A DNA stretch of 64,000 nt from Lophius americanus (Eukaryota > Chordata > Actinopteri > Lophiiformes > Lophiidae): contig JBBDHG010000004.1 of assembly GCA_037951165.1 (NCBI GenBank), positions 2,871,501 through 2,935,500 on the forward strand, read 5' to 3'. The notes beneath the pieces were generated by a model. That model was given only the letters and a program-made list of their open reading frames with translations. It had not been told where the DNA came from and did not search any database. The translations under genes and the position numbers were made by a program. How positions within the stretch are numbered: position 1 is the first letter of the stretch; each line of letters opens with the position of its first letter. This document shows positions 10,501 through 28,446 of the stretch, one piece after another.

Positions 10501-13361
10501 CCAGATTTGCTGCTTCCAGTCTTAGAGCATGTGGTTGCTAAGGCATAATAAAAACATATGAGAAAAACCTGATCATGGCCTTTGGATGCACATCCTAAAA
10601 TAAGAATCAGATAATCAGTTAATCATAAATTATTTTTAAATGACTGTGGTCAGCATGTTTCAAAATAATATGATTAATCCAGGTCTGCAGATTATGGGTT
10701 GACCCACAAATCACTACTGTCTAACCCTTTCTCAAATACAGTCTAATATTTCTTCGATAACAAGCAAGACAGAGACCAAATACAGAGAGGGGGAAGAGGT
10801 AAACTTACAACTATTTGATGTATTCTCAGGTCTTGACAAATCCTTTCTCAATTCCGCAACTCTTTTTTTGTAATACAAATACTCTGTGCTCTTATCGTAT
10901 AAAAACCTGAAAGGCAGAGATAGAAGTTGAATTCAGATGAGTTTGAAAATACAACAATTATAAATAAATCAGGGTAAGCTACACTGTCCTTTAAACTTAC
11001 GAGAATATAGGATTGTCTTTGTAGTCCTCCAGGGCTTTTTTCTCCAGCTCAGGTCCTCCCTCTGCCACAAAAGAGGCCATCTTGTCGATAATGAGCCTGG
11101 TGTCTGAATCCTCTGGAGGAGAGACTTTAAGCATGGTATGAGTACATTTACTCTACTGGCACCCATGATAAAAGTCAGGCAAGAAGCAGCGATTGCCCTG
11201 GATAAGGCAGACGATGCACTGAAATGTCCAAGCCATGGAGCCATCCACGGACACTATGAAAAACACAGCCCTTAAATTACCTTTAAAGTCCAAGAATCTG
11301 GAGTAACTGTCCTCTTCTTCCTCATCTTCACCGTTTGGAGAACAAAACACACTTGACCTCTGGCTTAAAACAGGATTCTTCTTGGCTTGTGAGTAGTTTT
11401 TGAACTGATTGAGCATGCTGCTGACTCCAAGGCCAGGACGCTTGCCCACAAGAATGCTCTTTTTTTGCGGTGCATTTCCGCTGGACGAAGCAGTTGAGGG
11501 TGAGGAAGATTTGGCATCACTGATGGAACCTAAAGAGAGTTCAAAACAGAAGTTAAAAACTAAAAAAGCACTACCCCTCATGTAAATTTAGAAAAAAATG
11601 TTAGTCTAAAATTTAAGGGCTTCTTCATCAAACAGTTTTTTATTAAACCTACACGAGCACAAAACATAAAGTAATGCCCATTGTTCCAATTCTTACCTTA
11701 TTTCCTTGGGTACGGATGGCATCGAAATGCCCACACCACCCACATGCTGTACAGCTGACAAAGACTTTCTATAGTCAAACTGGAGCCTCTATAGATTTTT
11801 TGCAAGTCTAAATTACAAGATTACATTTTTTTTTTCCGATTTAAATATCAATAAAAACATCACAATGATATAGAGTAACATCAGTCATATAAAGTGATTA
11901 AAGATATGACAAAACTATGATTATAACCATCAGAACTGTAAAGATTGAGACACAAACCAGTAACATTGTTTGATTTCTCCTTGTGCATCTTTATGAACTG
12001 CTGTAAAAAGCTTCCATCATTTGCAAACTTGTTTGAGGACGGTCCTTGAAGACTGGGAGACCTATTGGGATCAGAATTGATAAAATATCTGATTAGACAT
12101 CGAGTTTTCTATATGCTATTGATTTTTCTATGTATTTGCCATATTAGCAGGTCCATATGTGAGCCGATCAACTAATAAAAGAATTACCAGCCTAAAATCT
12201 TGTAGGTTACCTTCTCACCACCAAAACAGCTTATATACTCCGTATTCTGACACCTCTTTATTAAAGCCAACCTTACATTTTTCTGTAATTTGTCCTACAG
12301 TAACTCCTCTATGTTTTCAGACAGAAACGAATAGCATTTGCTTTCCAGGTGAATCATGGAGCCTTGGGCACCCAGGATCCAGTTGGGGTTCTAGACCCTG
12401 TAGTGTAGCCATCAATATATGGCTCATGTCAAAGTTACTCAGATCACTAGGCCCGCCCATTTTTCCTACTTCTAATACAACTTCAGGAATTTTTATTTAT
12501 TGGGTAATATGTGCCTCCTAACATGTGCAATTGTAGCAAGATAAAAAAAAAATGTTGTTCACTACCCCTGTTATCAGTGTTTTTTGTTACCTTAGAGTCA
12601 GGGGTTCACTTGTGGTTCGAGCAGACATTCTTGCTTGCTCTGCCTTTCTGGCTTCGTCTGCCATTCTGGCCTCAATCTCCTTCTTCTTCTCAGCTATAAG
12701 CTTTTCTTGATGGATAATGTTCATGTTAACCTTTTGTTTCTGTGACTTGCCAGGCTTAGACTTCCATCCTCCACGGCCTGAAGAAGAATAAGATGCAAGA
12801 ATCCAATATATGTCAACAATAAGCATGCTACTTAATAACTTAGTTGGCCCTATTAATTGAGGTACAGCAAATGTAAAACAGATGTTTTTTAAGACATTCA
12901 TCTAATAAAATACCTCGGAAATATTTAAGTGAGAATTTTTGATTTGGGGAACTAAATAAACACAAGGTAAATCAAAGAAGTGGACTTAATACCATAACTT
13001 TGTAAAGAATGCTAGACAAAAGCACAAATAAAACAAAATGCTGATGTAAGTATGCTGTAATCGATCTATCTAGGCAGATGTGTAATTAACATACAAAAGA
13101 TCTGAGAATTCGTAAATTAGTGGAATTACTTACATTTATGTTCCCAACTATTTATGGTCATAATTAGTTCACCCGAAAGCTAACTACTAGATAACGTTGT
13201 AAATTAGTTACGCCAGCTGGCTAGCTACCCTGCAGCCACAAGCTAGGTTAGCTCGTTAACAGAGACTCTTGCAAACGTATGTGTTTACCGGGGTAACCGT
13301 TACACACAACCCTTACATATTTTATGTAATGTTAATATTTACCTGCATCGTCTGACTCCAT
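4531..13361 (-). CDS. sugp1: SURP and G-patch domain splicing factor (SUGP1/SF4)
   Basis: A nuclear spliceosome-associated protein; in other vertebrates it acts in branch-site recognition with SF3B1 and the DHX15 helicase. Coding exons in transcript order: 13361-13343, 12777-12591, 12061-11958, 11529-11281, 11124-11001, 10906-10809, 10118-9995, 9903-9575, 9399-9293, 9117-8940, 8756-8650, 6869-6724, 4852-4723, 4557-4531. All junctions are GT-AG and phases agree, giving 642 codons (human about 645). Start MESDDAGRGGW; end NNPRRPYY. First SURP about residues 187-245, second about 261-330, a U2AF-ligand-like KRKRKSRWG at about 375-383, an acidic YDSDEEVDD segment, and a G-patch from about 562 (GWKEGEGLG...GQGI). 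No frameshift or lost domain is seen. The identity is firm; the start is the only ATG in exon 1 that keeps phase. Confidence 0.95.
5020..6715. other. sugp1 intron 12 (4853-6723)
   Basis: Intron of about 1.9 kb. It contains AT-rich sequence and a degenerate minus-strand LINE reverse-transcriptase piece at 5733-5978, listed separately. Apart from that nothing recognisable was found. Confidence 0.6.
5733..5978 (-). mobile_element. Degenerate LINE reverse transcriptase fragment
   Basis: The minus strand reads VVPHGSVVGPRLFILYIN, the block-4 signature of non-LTR reverse transcriptase (normally GVPQGSVLGPLLFLIYIND), then jumps to ELKLNLLKTTFMLFRNRK, which normally lies well downstream. The catalytic DD box between them is absent, so an internal deletion has removed the active site. 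It lies inside sugp1 intron 12 and in the same orientation as the gene. The clade is not determined. Confidence 0.75.
6724..6869 (-). CDS. sugp1: sugp1 exon 12: start of G-patch domain
   Basis: Reads EGRDPDYSEYKEFKLTVENL, then GFRMLMKMGWKEGEGLGSDG and QGIKAPVNK. The glycine-rich GWKEGEGLG...GQGI pattern is the G-patch, which in SUGP1 contacts DHX-type helicases. The donor splits the final Lys codon (AA|G), completed by exon 13, which ends AYRFRPNPL. Confidence 0.93.
7474..7535. repeat. GGGA then (GA)n microsatellite
   Basis: A run of GGGAGGGAGGGA followed by about 15 GA units, then a GATAGA end. Purine-only strand; could form triplex or slipped structures. Located in sugp1 intron 11. Confidence 0.9.
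8108..8132 (+). promoter_or_regulatory. YY1-like promoter element inside sugp1 intron 11
   Basis: The sequence TGACGCCATCTTGTGGC (8116-8132) contains GCCATCTTG, the YY1 consensus often found just downstream of vertebrate CpG-type start sites, next to a CRE half site TGACG. It is about 100 bases upstream of a good ATG at 8235. It is more GC-rich than the flanking intron. This is a motif match only; no expression data are available. Confidence 0.3.
8235..8332 (+). CDS. Candidate cryptic first coding exon, antisense to sugp1
   Basis: A plus-strand ATG opens a frame reading MESFKSVSPQDDIIIAGPKL, then FEVEGARNDRLQ, and is followed at once by a consensus donor (CTACAG|GTAATT). Amino-acid composition is ordinary and protein-like rather than repeat-like, and a promoter-like YY1/CRE motif lies about 100 bases upstream. 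I do not recognise the protein and found no obvious second exon downstream on this strand, so it may be a nested or antisense gene with distant exons, a non-coding RNA, or chance. If no splicing occurs, the frame continues to a stop at 8443-8447. Confidence 0.3.
8825..8905 (+). mobile_element. Retroposon 3' tail with (ATT)n end
   Basis: The sequence AGCACTTTGAGATTTG...AAAGTGCATTATAAATTAAATGTATTATTATTATT is the familiar 3' end of a fish retroposon (CACTTTGAGAT...AAGCGCTATATAAAT...), ending in ATT repeats. The same ATTATAAATTAAATGTATT word occurs at about 20896. It sits between sugp1 exons 10 and 11. Confidence 0.55.
9130..9148. repeat. Short (CA)n microsatellite
   Basis: About nine CA units, 13 bases upstream (in gene orientation) of the acceptor of sugp1 exon 10, within the intron. 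Confidence 0.9.
9995..10118 (-). CDS. sugp1: sugp1 exon 7: second SURP module, N-terminal half
   Basis: The exon reads SPPVDPETQQLVEELAKFVAEGG, then PEMEAIIAERNRNNPEF, closely matching the second SURP of SUGP1. The exon 6 / exon 7 junction makes TTC (Phe) where mammals have Val. The same FVAEGGPE core as exon 5 is visible, and both exons are 124 bases long and start and end in the same phases, a clear footprint of tandem exon duplication. Confidence 0.92.
11001..11124 (-). CDS. sugp1: sugp1 exon 5: first SURP module, N-terminal half
   Basis: This exon reads VSPPEDSDTRLIIDKMASFVAEGGPELEKKALEDY..., the classic SURP opening with the hydrophobic helix and AEGGPELE signature. It is followed by exon 6 (10906-10809), FLYDKSTEYLYYKKRVAEL, which completes the module. 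The intron phase (G|TC for valine) is the same before SURP1 and in the equivalent place before SURP2, consistent with internal exon duplication in the ancestor of the family. Confidence 0.93.
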
Positions 13362-14330
13362 GATGCCGAACAACAGTAAAAATATCTATCCAAATGACTC
13401 TAACGGTCAACCAAAAGGCCTTTCACATCCAATGTTGTGGACTGGACTAAGAGTCTTCTTCTTCCTTCATTCAATGCCAGTTGGAAATACATTTAGGCTC
13501 ATTACCGCCACCCTCTGACCTAGATTAGGGACAACAATCAATGCAAATGGAGGTATTGGATTCATTCAATTTAAATAAATCCAGTTGAATTGTTGTAAAG
13601 ATATTAAAGGATCGTATCACGGGCTTAAAACAACTGTATTTTGATGAACATTTTCATACGTGTCCAATTTGTATCCTTATTCATGATTGCAATCAGTATT
13701 ATATAATTATATAACATCATATATGCACTATATGTGTCAGAGTATTCAATCAAATATTAACACAAATCCTTGAGCAAACTCAAAGTCATTGTAAACGTAA
13801 CGCAACGATGATGACGTAATCAAATCGGATTTATTGGCTGGAAAGACGTCACATGAGTAGATGGAGGGCTCATATCCTGAATCTGTAGGCAAATGTCAAA
13901 TTGATATGTGATAATTTTGCTATAGTAACGTGTCAAAAAAAAAATTGGTTATTTTTGGCATTGTTGATACTACACAACACAGAGGATGAAATTGTCATAC
14001 AAATATCATAATTATCAAAAGACTGGTAATGCTGATAAAAGATTGATGAAGATGTTATTAAGCCTTTGTGCACATCCAAATGATATTAACATGCCAGGTT
14101 AAAAATGTATATATATTGTGTGGAATATCTTTATCACTTTTAGATTATATATTTACTATACTTTATAATAAATGTTTGACTCAAATTCTGAACTGGTTGT
14201 TCTTGAAATGCTCTTTACCCAGTAACAGTTTTCATTCATTCCTGATTGCGCAGCTATCAGCACGTGACATGACTACCATTCACTATATTTGGTCTTAGTA
14301 TGTTTTCATTTTCTGACCTGTACATGAAGG
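13362..14330. other. sugp1 upstream region
   Basis: Sequence upstream of the sugp1 start codon (minus strand). No TATA box is evident. A TGACGTAA CRE-like word occurs near 13812 and a second GACGTCAC CRE-type word near 13846-13853, in both cases several hundred bases from the start. Beyond that I see AT-rich sequence with no exon. Confidence 0.45.
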
Positions 14331-14334
14331 GAAA

Positions 14335-15125
14335 AGGTCGTCTCAACACTCTGAGGACACAGAGGTCCTTTGAGTGTGCAGGACTCTGTTAAAATCCATC
14401 CATGACACTGTGGTAGCATCTGCAATTGTCTACGCTGTGGCCTGCTGTCGGTGGAGGAATCACAGAGAGGGACAGGAAGAGACTCAACAGGCTGGTCAGT
14501 GAGTCCAGCTCTGTCCTGGGCTGTCTGCTGGACTCTTTGAAGGAAGTGGGTAAGAGGAGGATGTTATCCAAGCTGACATCCATCCTTGACAACACCTCTC
14601 ACCCCTACATGAGACTGTGGGGGCTCTGATTAGCCCCTTCAGTGGCAGACTGCAAGAACCACAGTGTAAGAAAGAGCGTTACCACAGGTCCTTTGTCCCG
14701 ACTGCAGTCAGACAGTACAACAAATCACTGTGAGACTCTGTTATGTTTGAAACCCAGAAATCTGCTACCTTACTGAATACCATTTGTATCTGATAATAAT
14801 CAACTGACTACACAGGATTTGTGTAACTTGGACTACTATTAGCCAACTGCAACTGGATTTTTATAATTAATATTTATCTATCCCATTGGAGATCAGACTC
14901 TTTCCTTTTACTTTATTTTTACTTTCCTTTTACTTCATTTATGAACTTCGTATTTTTTCTATCCTATATATATATATATATACATATATATATAGTTTAT
15001 ATATAATGTTTATCTATAAATGTCTATAAGATGTCCTATTATATAGTTTGTCTTCACTTTTAGTTACCTTTACAATATTTGTCTGTTGGAGCTGCTGCAA
15101 CACAAAATGTCCCCTTTGGGTATAA
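14335..15125 (+). mobile_element. LINE 3' end (RT C-terminus plus 3' UTR)
   Basis: The plus strand encodes the C-terminal tail of a fish non-LTR retrotransposon polyprotein: LLDSLKEVGKRRMLSKLTSI, LDNTSHPYMRLW, then after stops a degraded KERYHRSFVPTAVRQYN-like block near 14670-14725 where conserved copies have RYRRSFLPTAVRLHN. The 3' UTR follows and ends in CCCCTTTGGGTATAAATAAAG near 15108-15131, then a TCTA-type microsatellite. That order (RT end, polyA-like signal, tetranucleotide tail) is the normal 3' structure of these LINEs. The copy is 5'-truncated and inactive. Confidence 0.75.
14964..14996. repeat. (TA)n microsatellite
   Basis: About 16 TA units with one interruption, inside the 3' UTR-like part of the LINE remnant. 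Confidence 0.9.
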
Positions 15126-15131
15126 ATAAAG

Positions 15132-15264
15132 TGTCTATTTGTCTATCTATATGTCTATCTATCAGTCTATCCATCCATCCATCTATCTATCCATCTATCA
15201 TTCTATCTATCTATTCATCTACCATCGCATCTATCCATCTATCCATCTATCTATCAATCTATTT
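15132..15264. repeat. (TCTA)n / (CCAT)n tetranucleotide repeat
   Basis: About 130 bases of TCTATC and CCATCTAT units immediately after the LINE 3' end at 15131. It most likely represents the expanded 3' tail of that retrotransposon. An open frame reading only Ser/Ile/Pro/Leu through it is an artefact. Confidence 0.9.
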
Positions 15265-15299
15265 GTGCCCCCAAATGAGTTGTAAAATTAGATTTACCC

Positions 15300-15856
15300 A
15301 ACAAATGTCATCTTAAGACAAGTATTTTTATGAAGATGAATTTGAGAGTTAGAAACATCTGTTATCAATTGTGAATATAATTATTCCTGGAGTGAAATGC
15401 AGAGCTGGATACAGTCCAAGGGGGTTGAACTATCACCTCTGACAGTGAAGACTTGGTGAAGATTTGGTGTGTGTGTTGAAATTAGGGAAGTCCTTATTCA
15501 CAACTAGAGGTATTTCAAAACCGAGTTTTACCACTGACTGAACAAATTAAAACTTCCTAATCTGATGGTTATGAAGGATAAAAAAATACCTTGTTTTAAT
15601 TGTTCAATCATTTAAAGATACTGTAAAATAAGCCCTCAAACATTTTTTCTTTTTGATCAACCTATTTCTTTAATTGTAAAGACATGAAATAGGAATAGGA
15701 TTTGACTCCTCTGATCATCACTCTCACTTATCAACACATTAAAATATAAAAGCTTTCCATCACCAATTACCCCATTTGAATATTTTTATATATATTATCA
15801 TATATTTTTCTAAAAAATAAAACGAATACTGACAATTTGGGTATTCATTAATTAAT
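15300..15856. other. Intergenic AT-rich DNA, nothing recognised
   Basis: AT-rich sequence between the LINE tail and the region just upstream of rnf126. No repeats, RNA genes or exons were recognised. Confidence 0.5.
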
Positions 15857-16258
15857 TCATGAATTCATGCATAATTCCCTAATTTTCTGTATCCCACCCC
15901 AGCTGACATTGGAGATGGCGAGGTGGGGTACACTTAACACACAATGCCGGCACTGAGAGACAACGCACTCTTGGATGAAAGGTGAGACGCCTTCAAGGCC
16001 AAAACAGAAGTTCAGTTGCTGTACATGGGTTACCATGACCTGGACACAGACACCGAGACAACCGTTAACACTTTCGGGTCTATTTAGACTACTACGTTCT
16101 TGTATTGCAAATGTCTCATACACCTTTCTTTTACCACACGTTTTCCCATAATTCCTATCGCTTCCCGTGGTTTTCACTCCAGCCACCATTACAGTGGGCA
16201 AAACGATACCACCCACACAAAGATAGTGCTCTGAAGGAAAGGAGAGCTGTGACGTCAT
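15857..16258 (-). CDS. Divergent open frame starting in the rnf126 promoter, uncertain
   Basis: A 133-codon minus-strand frame begins MTSQLSFPSEHYLCVGGIVL, with a hydrophobic stretch LCVGGIVLPTVMVAGV that could be a membrane segment, followed by a basic stretch KTCGKRK. Its ATG overlaps the CRE palindrome upstream of rnf126, so it would be transcribed divergently from a shared promoter. A possible splice donor follows AAAAGAAAG (GTGTATG, about 16114-16120), after which the frame looks less protein-like. I do not recognise it. It may be the first exon of a divergent small gene, an upstream antisense RNA, or chance. Confidence 0.25.
   Translation of the reverse strand: MTSQLSFPSEHYLCVGGIVLPTVMVAGVKTTGSDRNYGKTCGKRKVYETFAIQERSSLNRPESVNGCLGVCVQVMVTHVQQLNFCFGLEGVSPFIQECVVSQCRHCVLSVPHLAISNVSWGGIQKIRELCMNS
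16250..16257. promoter_or_regulatory. Full CRE palindrome upstream of rnf126
   Basis: TGACGTCA, the perfect cAMP response element, lies 150 bases upstream of the rnf126 ATG in a locally GC-richer segment. CREs at this distance are common in TATA-less promoters of housekeeping genes. The palindrome could drive transcription in both directions. Confidence 0.55.
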
Positions 16259-16406
16259 AGGCTACGTTGCTCCATGTGCTGAATAACCGATTGCGTCCTC
16301 TCGGTCCTGAGGGTTTGTGCCTCTTCAGTCAGAACTAAGCAAACCTGCAAGTACGAACTTTGCGTACTTGGTGTTGAGAAACTCCTCAACTCTTTTCTGC
16401 TTAGTA

Positions 16407-25370
<8,964 letters not shown>

Positions 25371-26060
25371 ATTAATATCATCTCCTGCACCTCAAAATTG
25401 AAGACCCTACAGTATGCATCGTAGATACATAAAGGCTGCTCCTGACAGGCTGAGGATAGACGTCTGTCTCAACTCAAGTGGATGAAAGGAGGCATGGTGG
25501 GTGCTAAATTTGTAGCAGATAGTTGGTCTTCATTCCCCCCTGGGTGCGGGGCGGTTACTTGGGACCAGGATCTGCAGCTACTGTTACAGAGTATATGAAG
25601 AAGGGGAACTGGCCAATGTCAAACAAGGGTCTGGAAAAGCTCTCATTAGTAATTAAAAGATTGAATTATAATCAAGACCAGAGCACAGCATGAATCTGAG
25701 TGGAATGTTTTGTGATTTAGACGATTCTTTGTCATGAGGCAGGGACATATTTTATATTTATAAGACAAAATATTATTTTATATATATATATATATGAGAA
25801 TATATATATCTATTTACCAGGGGTGATTAAGAGTACATTGATATGTAGACATAGAATTCATTGGAATTTAATTTACATTTATTAGCTCAATAAGCCTTTG
25901 AGAAAATAATCTGTATGACGTGTCCGATTTTTATTTTTTATTTATTTGGGTCTTTTATATATTGCACAAAATGATGCCTGATTTTGAGAATGTAAACTTG
26001 GGAAAACTACTGGAATAAAGATTTTTCATATTTTTGCACTGAAATAAAGATTCTTTTAAT
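25371..26060 (+). other. rnf126: rnf126 3' UTR
   Basis: Sequence after the TAG stop, with a short TA run near 25775-25810 and two polyadenylation signals near 26.0 kb. No further coding sequence is seen. Confidence 0.65.
26014..26048 (+). terminator. rnf126: rnf126 polyadenylation signals
   Basis: Two AATAAA hexamers, 26014-26019 and 26043-26048, about 640 and 670 bases past the stop codon. T-rich sequence lies near and after each. They would end the rnf126 transcript well before hcn2. Confidence 0.65.
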
Positions 26061-27264
26061 TTTTAAACTGGAAAGATTTGCCCATGACACGAATTGAGTA
26101 ATGTGAAAGGAAGAACTGAAATGGGATAATCTTACCACCACTGAATTGATAAAATGTTTCACAAAACATGTTTTTTGTTTTACATTCGACTTATTTCCAA
26201 TTAAATGCTAAAATCCCAATAACCTCATAATGTGTGATATCAAAATATTGTCAGACTTCTTTGATTTTAGATATTTAATGAAGCGTTTCAATATCTATCC
26301 AGTTTCAGTTGCTTTCAGGAGAAAAAAAAACATGTTTTACCATGCCACTTCTAACTATTAAGCTGTTTTCTAACAGGAAGAAAACAGCTTAACATTTTAT
26401 TTGCTTTTGTCATCACTTTTACCTTCATAAGATAACAAACCCATCCTTTACAAATGTATTTTGATGCACCAGCATCCTATCATTGTTTGCACTATATCAA
26501 AACCTTAGGTCACATTTTTGCGAATTATGCAGTGGCTAACATTGCCTCTGAATATTGAAGTAAGACGTGAAGAGCTGATTGATGAGTATTTGGTGGTGCT
26601 TTTGATTTTGCTGTACTCACACACTTGGAAAATGTGGACAAGGAAAGCACCGTACCAAATCAGTCCACCCTTACCACTATTTATGTTAGTGCTTATAGCA
26701 GCGGCTCTACTGCAAGGAATGAGGACCAGAGCATTGTTTGAGACCAAAAACGTCAATTAATACGAGTAAAATGTAACGTTTGAACGGTGGGAACCAGCTA
26801 CTAGTACCGTTCATGTGTTGAAGCCCACAGCTCTGTCAGAATCATGTCTACTGTGCATCTCCTTTATTGCCGCTAGGGGGTGTTAAACAGCTATTTGTGA
26901 CATAAATTCAGGGAGTTTGTCATTGAAAACACCCTCTAAACCAGTAACATAATTTGAGCCTTAACACATCGTAATTAAACTTAAAATGTTGACACATTGT
27001 AAAAGACAGATATTTCCGTGTGATGGTCTGGATTAAGCTACATGAGGCCTCACCTGCAGGATTAGGAGCATCATAATCCGATGGTTTTATTATACCTGAA
27101 ATGGCTCAATTAGTTTGATGCCTGAGCATCTTTAACAACCACTGGAGAAGACAAAAGCGCAGTAGTTTGCAGATAAGTCACGTACAACCCTCCTTTTGTC
27201 CTCTCCTTTTTCTCCATCTCCCTCAGCCTCTGATTGTTTTTTTCCTAAGATAATTGGAGGCAAA
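26061..27264. other. rnf126-hcn2 intergenic region
   Basis: About 1.2 kb containing a 13-bp perfect foldback (26359-26391) and, toward the right, the presumed hcn2 promoter and 5' UTR. No TATA box or CpG island is obvious; GC content rises sharply only at the hcn2 first coding exon. An 80-codon hydrophobic open frame at 26518-26760 has no recognisable similarity and is not called. Confidence 0.45.
26359..26391. repeat. Perfect inverted repeat, 13-bp arms
   Basis: TAAGCTGTTTTCT (26359-26371), 7-base loop, AGAAAACAGCTTA (26379-26391), in the intergenic region just past the rnf126 polyadenylation signals. Confidence 0.9.
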
Positions 27265-27270
27265 ATGTGA
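27265..27270 (+). promoter_or_regulatory. Minimal start-stop uORF (ATGTGA) before hcn2 ATG
   Basis: An ATG followed at once by TGA ends two bases before the hcn2 ATG at 27272. If the 5' UTR includes it, this start-stop element could lower initiation at the first hcn2 ATG and favour the second ATG at 27284, which has a stronger Kozak context (G at -3 and +4). Confidence 0.35.
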
Positions 27271-27271
27271 T

Positions 27272-28446
27272 ATGCTCAATGTCATGGACAGTAATGAGGT
27301 TTCACCGGTGTCTATTGCTACCATGAAAAAGAAGGCGGTGGGTGGCAGTGAGTGCAGCCACAGCAGCGCAGCATCCAAGACTGACGCATCCAGGTGCTCA
27401 AGAGGCAAAAGCGGCCAGAAGTGTCTGGACTCGAAATCCCCTGGCCCACACGCCGGTAAGACCCACAACGTCGTGATGGATGGAACAGAAGACGGAGAAG
27501 AGGAGTCCAAGTTTCAGCATCCGCGTTTACGTCGATCAGGGGGGAGCGGCGGTGGAGGAGGAGGAGGCGGCAGTATCAGGATGAAGAACTTTACGCCAGG
27601 AGGGGGAGCCGCATCCTCTGGATCTAGGAGGAACTCCAACAAGGAGCCCTGCCACACGCACACAGAGGACGCTTCCGCCGCTCCACGGCCCACTGCTGCG
27701 TCCAGATCTACCGAGACCCTGACACACAGTCCCGGTGATGCTGGCGCGCGCTGTGACATCTCAAGAGCATCTGGGGCAGAGGCGTCGGGATCAGCGCCTG
27801 AGGTACAGGTTTTGAACGCGGCAGCGGGTGATGGTTGCAATAGTGTCGCTCCAATATCCAGCATGAAATGCAACAAAAACGGGGATTGCAGGAGGGACTC
27901 GGGTACCGGGAGCCTGCGCTCAATCATCTCCAAGCAGGAGAAGCAGACAGGGGGTTCGGGGAGGGCCGAGGAAGGTGGAAACACCAAGCGAGGAGCCTGT
28001 AACTCGACCACCGCCAGCATGGACGGCTCGATCACGCCAGGTGGTTCCCTGGCCGGAGGGTATGGAGGTGATAGCGCAAACCATGGCACTACCCCCATCT
28101 CCAGTGGTGTGTCCGAGAAAAAGGACTCCAGGGTGTCCTTCTCTAACGCACCGAGTAGGAAAGCCTCGTCCTCTCTTCACGGCCCACCTCAAACTCAGAC
28201 CCAGCAACCCAGGAACTCTGTCACTTTTCAGAAGCCGGAGGATGGACCGCCGATCGTGCCCGCTGAGGATGCAGAGCCTCGGGGAAGCCAAGCAAATTTC
28301 ATGCAGCGGCAGTTTAGTAGTATGCTGCAACCTGGAGTTAACAAATTCTCCTTACGAATGTATGGAAGCCAAAAAGCAGTGGAGAGAGAACAGGAAAGGG
28401 TAAAATCAGCTGGAAATTGGATTATCCACCCTTACAGTGATTTCAG
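27272..28446 (+). CDS. hcn2: hcn2 exon 1: long N-terminus and HCN domain
   Basis: GC-rich exon coding about 391 residues. Most of it is low-complexity Ser/Gly/Thr/Lys-rich sequence with a seven-or-more glycine run near residue 90. It ends in the conserved block PRGSQANFMQRQFSSMLQPG, then VNKFSLRMYGSQKAVERE...WIIHPYSDF. The donor splits the Arg codon (AG|G). The N-terminus is roughly 180 residues longer than in human HCN2. Confidence 0.92.

Noticed and set aside
12159..12521. 120-codon frame antisense in sugp1 intron 2
   Set aside because: Contains words that look like a dispersed repeat (CTTGGGCACCCAGGATCCAG...) and has no recognised protein similarity.
27254..27271. Upstream in-frame extension of hcn2 exon 1 from a TTG codon
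   Set aside because: The frame is open from 27254 but begins with TTG, not ATG; no eukaryotic start is supported there. I used the ATG at 27272, with 27284 as alternative.
27514..28330. Long minus-strand open frames opposite hcn2 exon 1 (up to 194 codons)
   Set aside because: They are shadows of a GC-rich coding exon; the plus strand carries the conserved HCN protein and proper splice sites.
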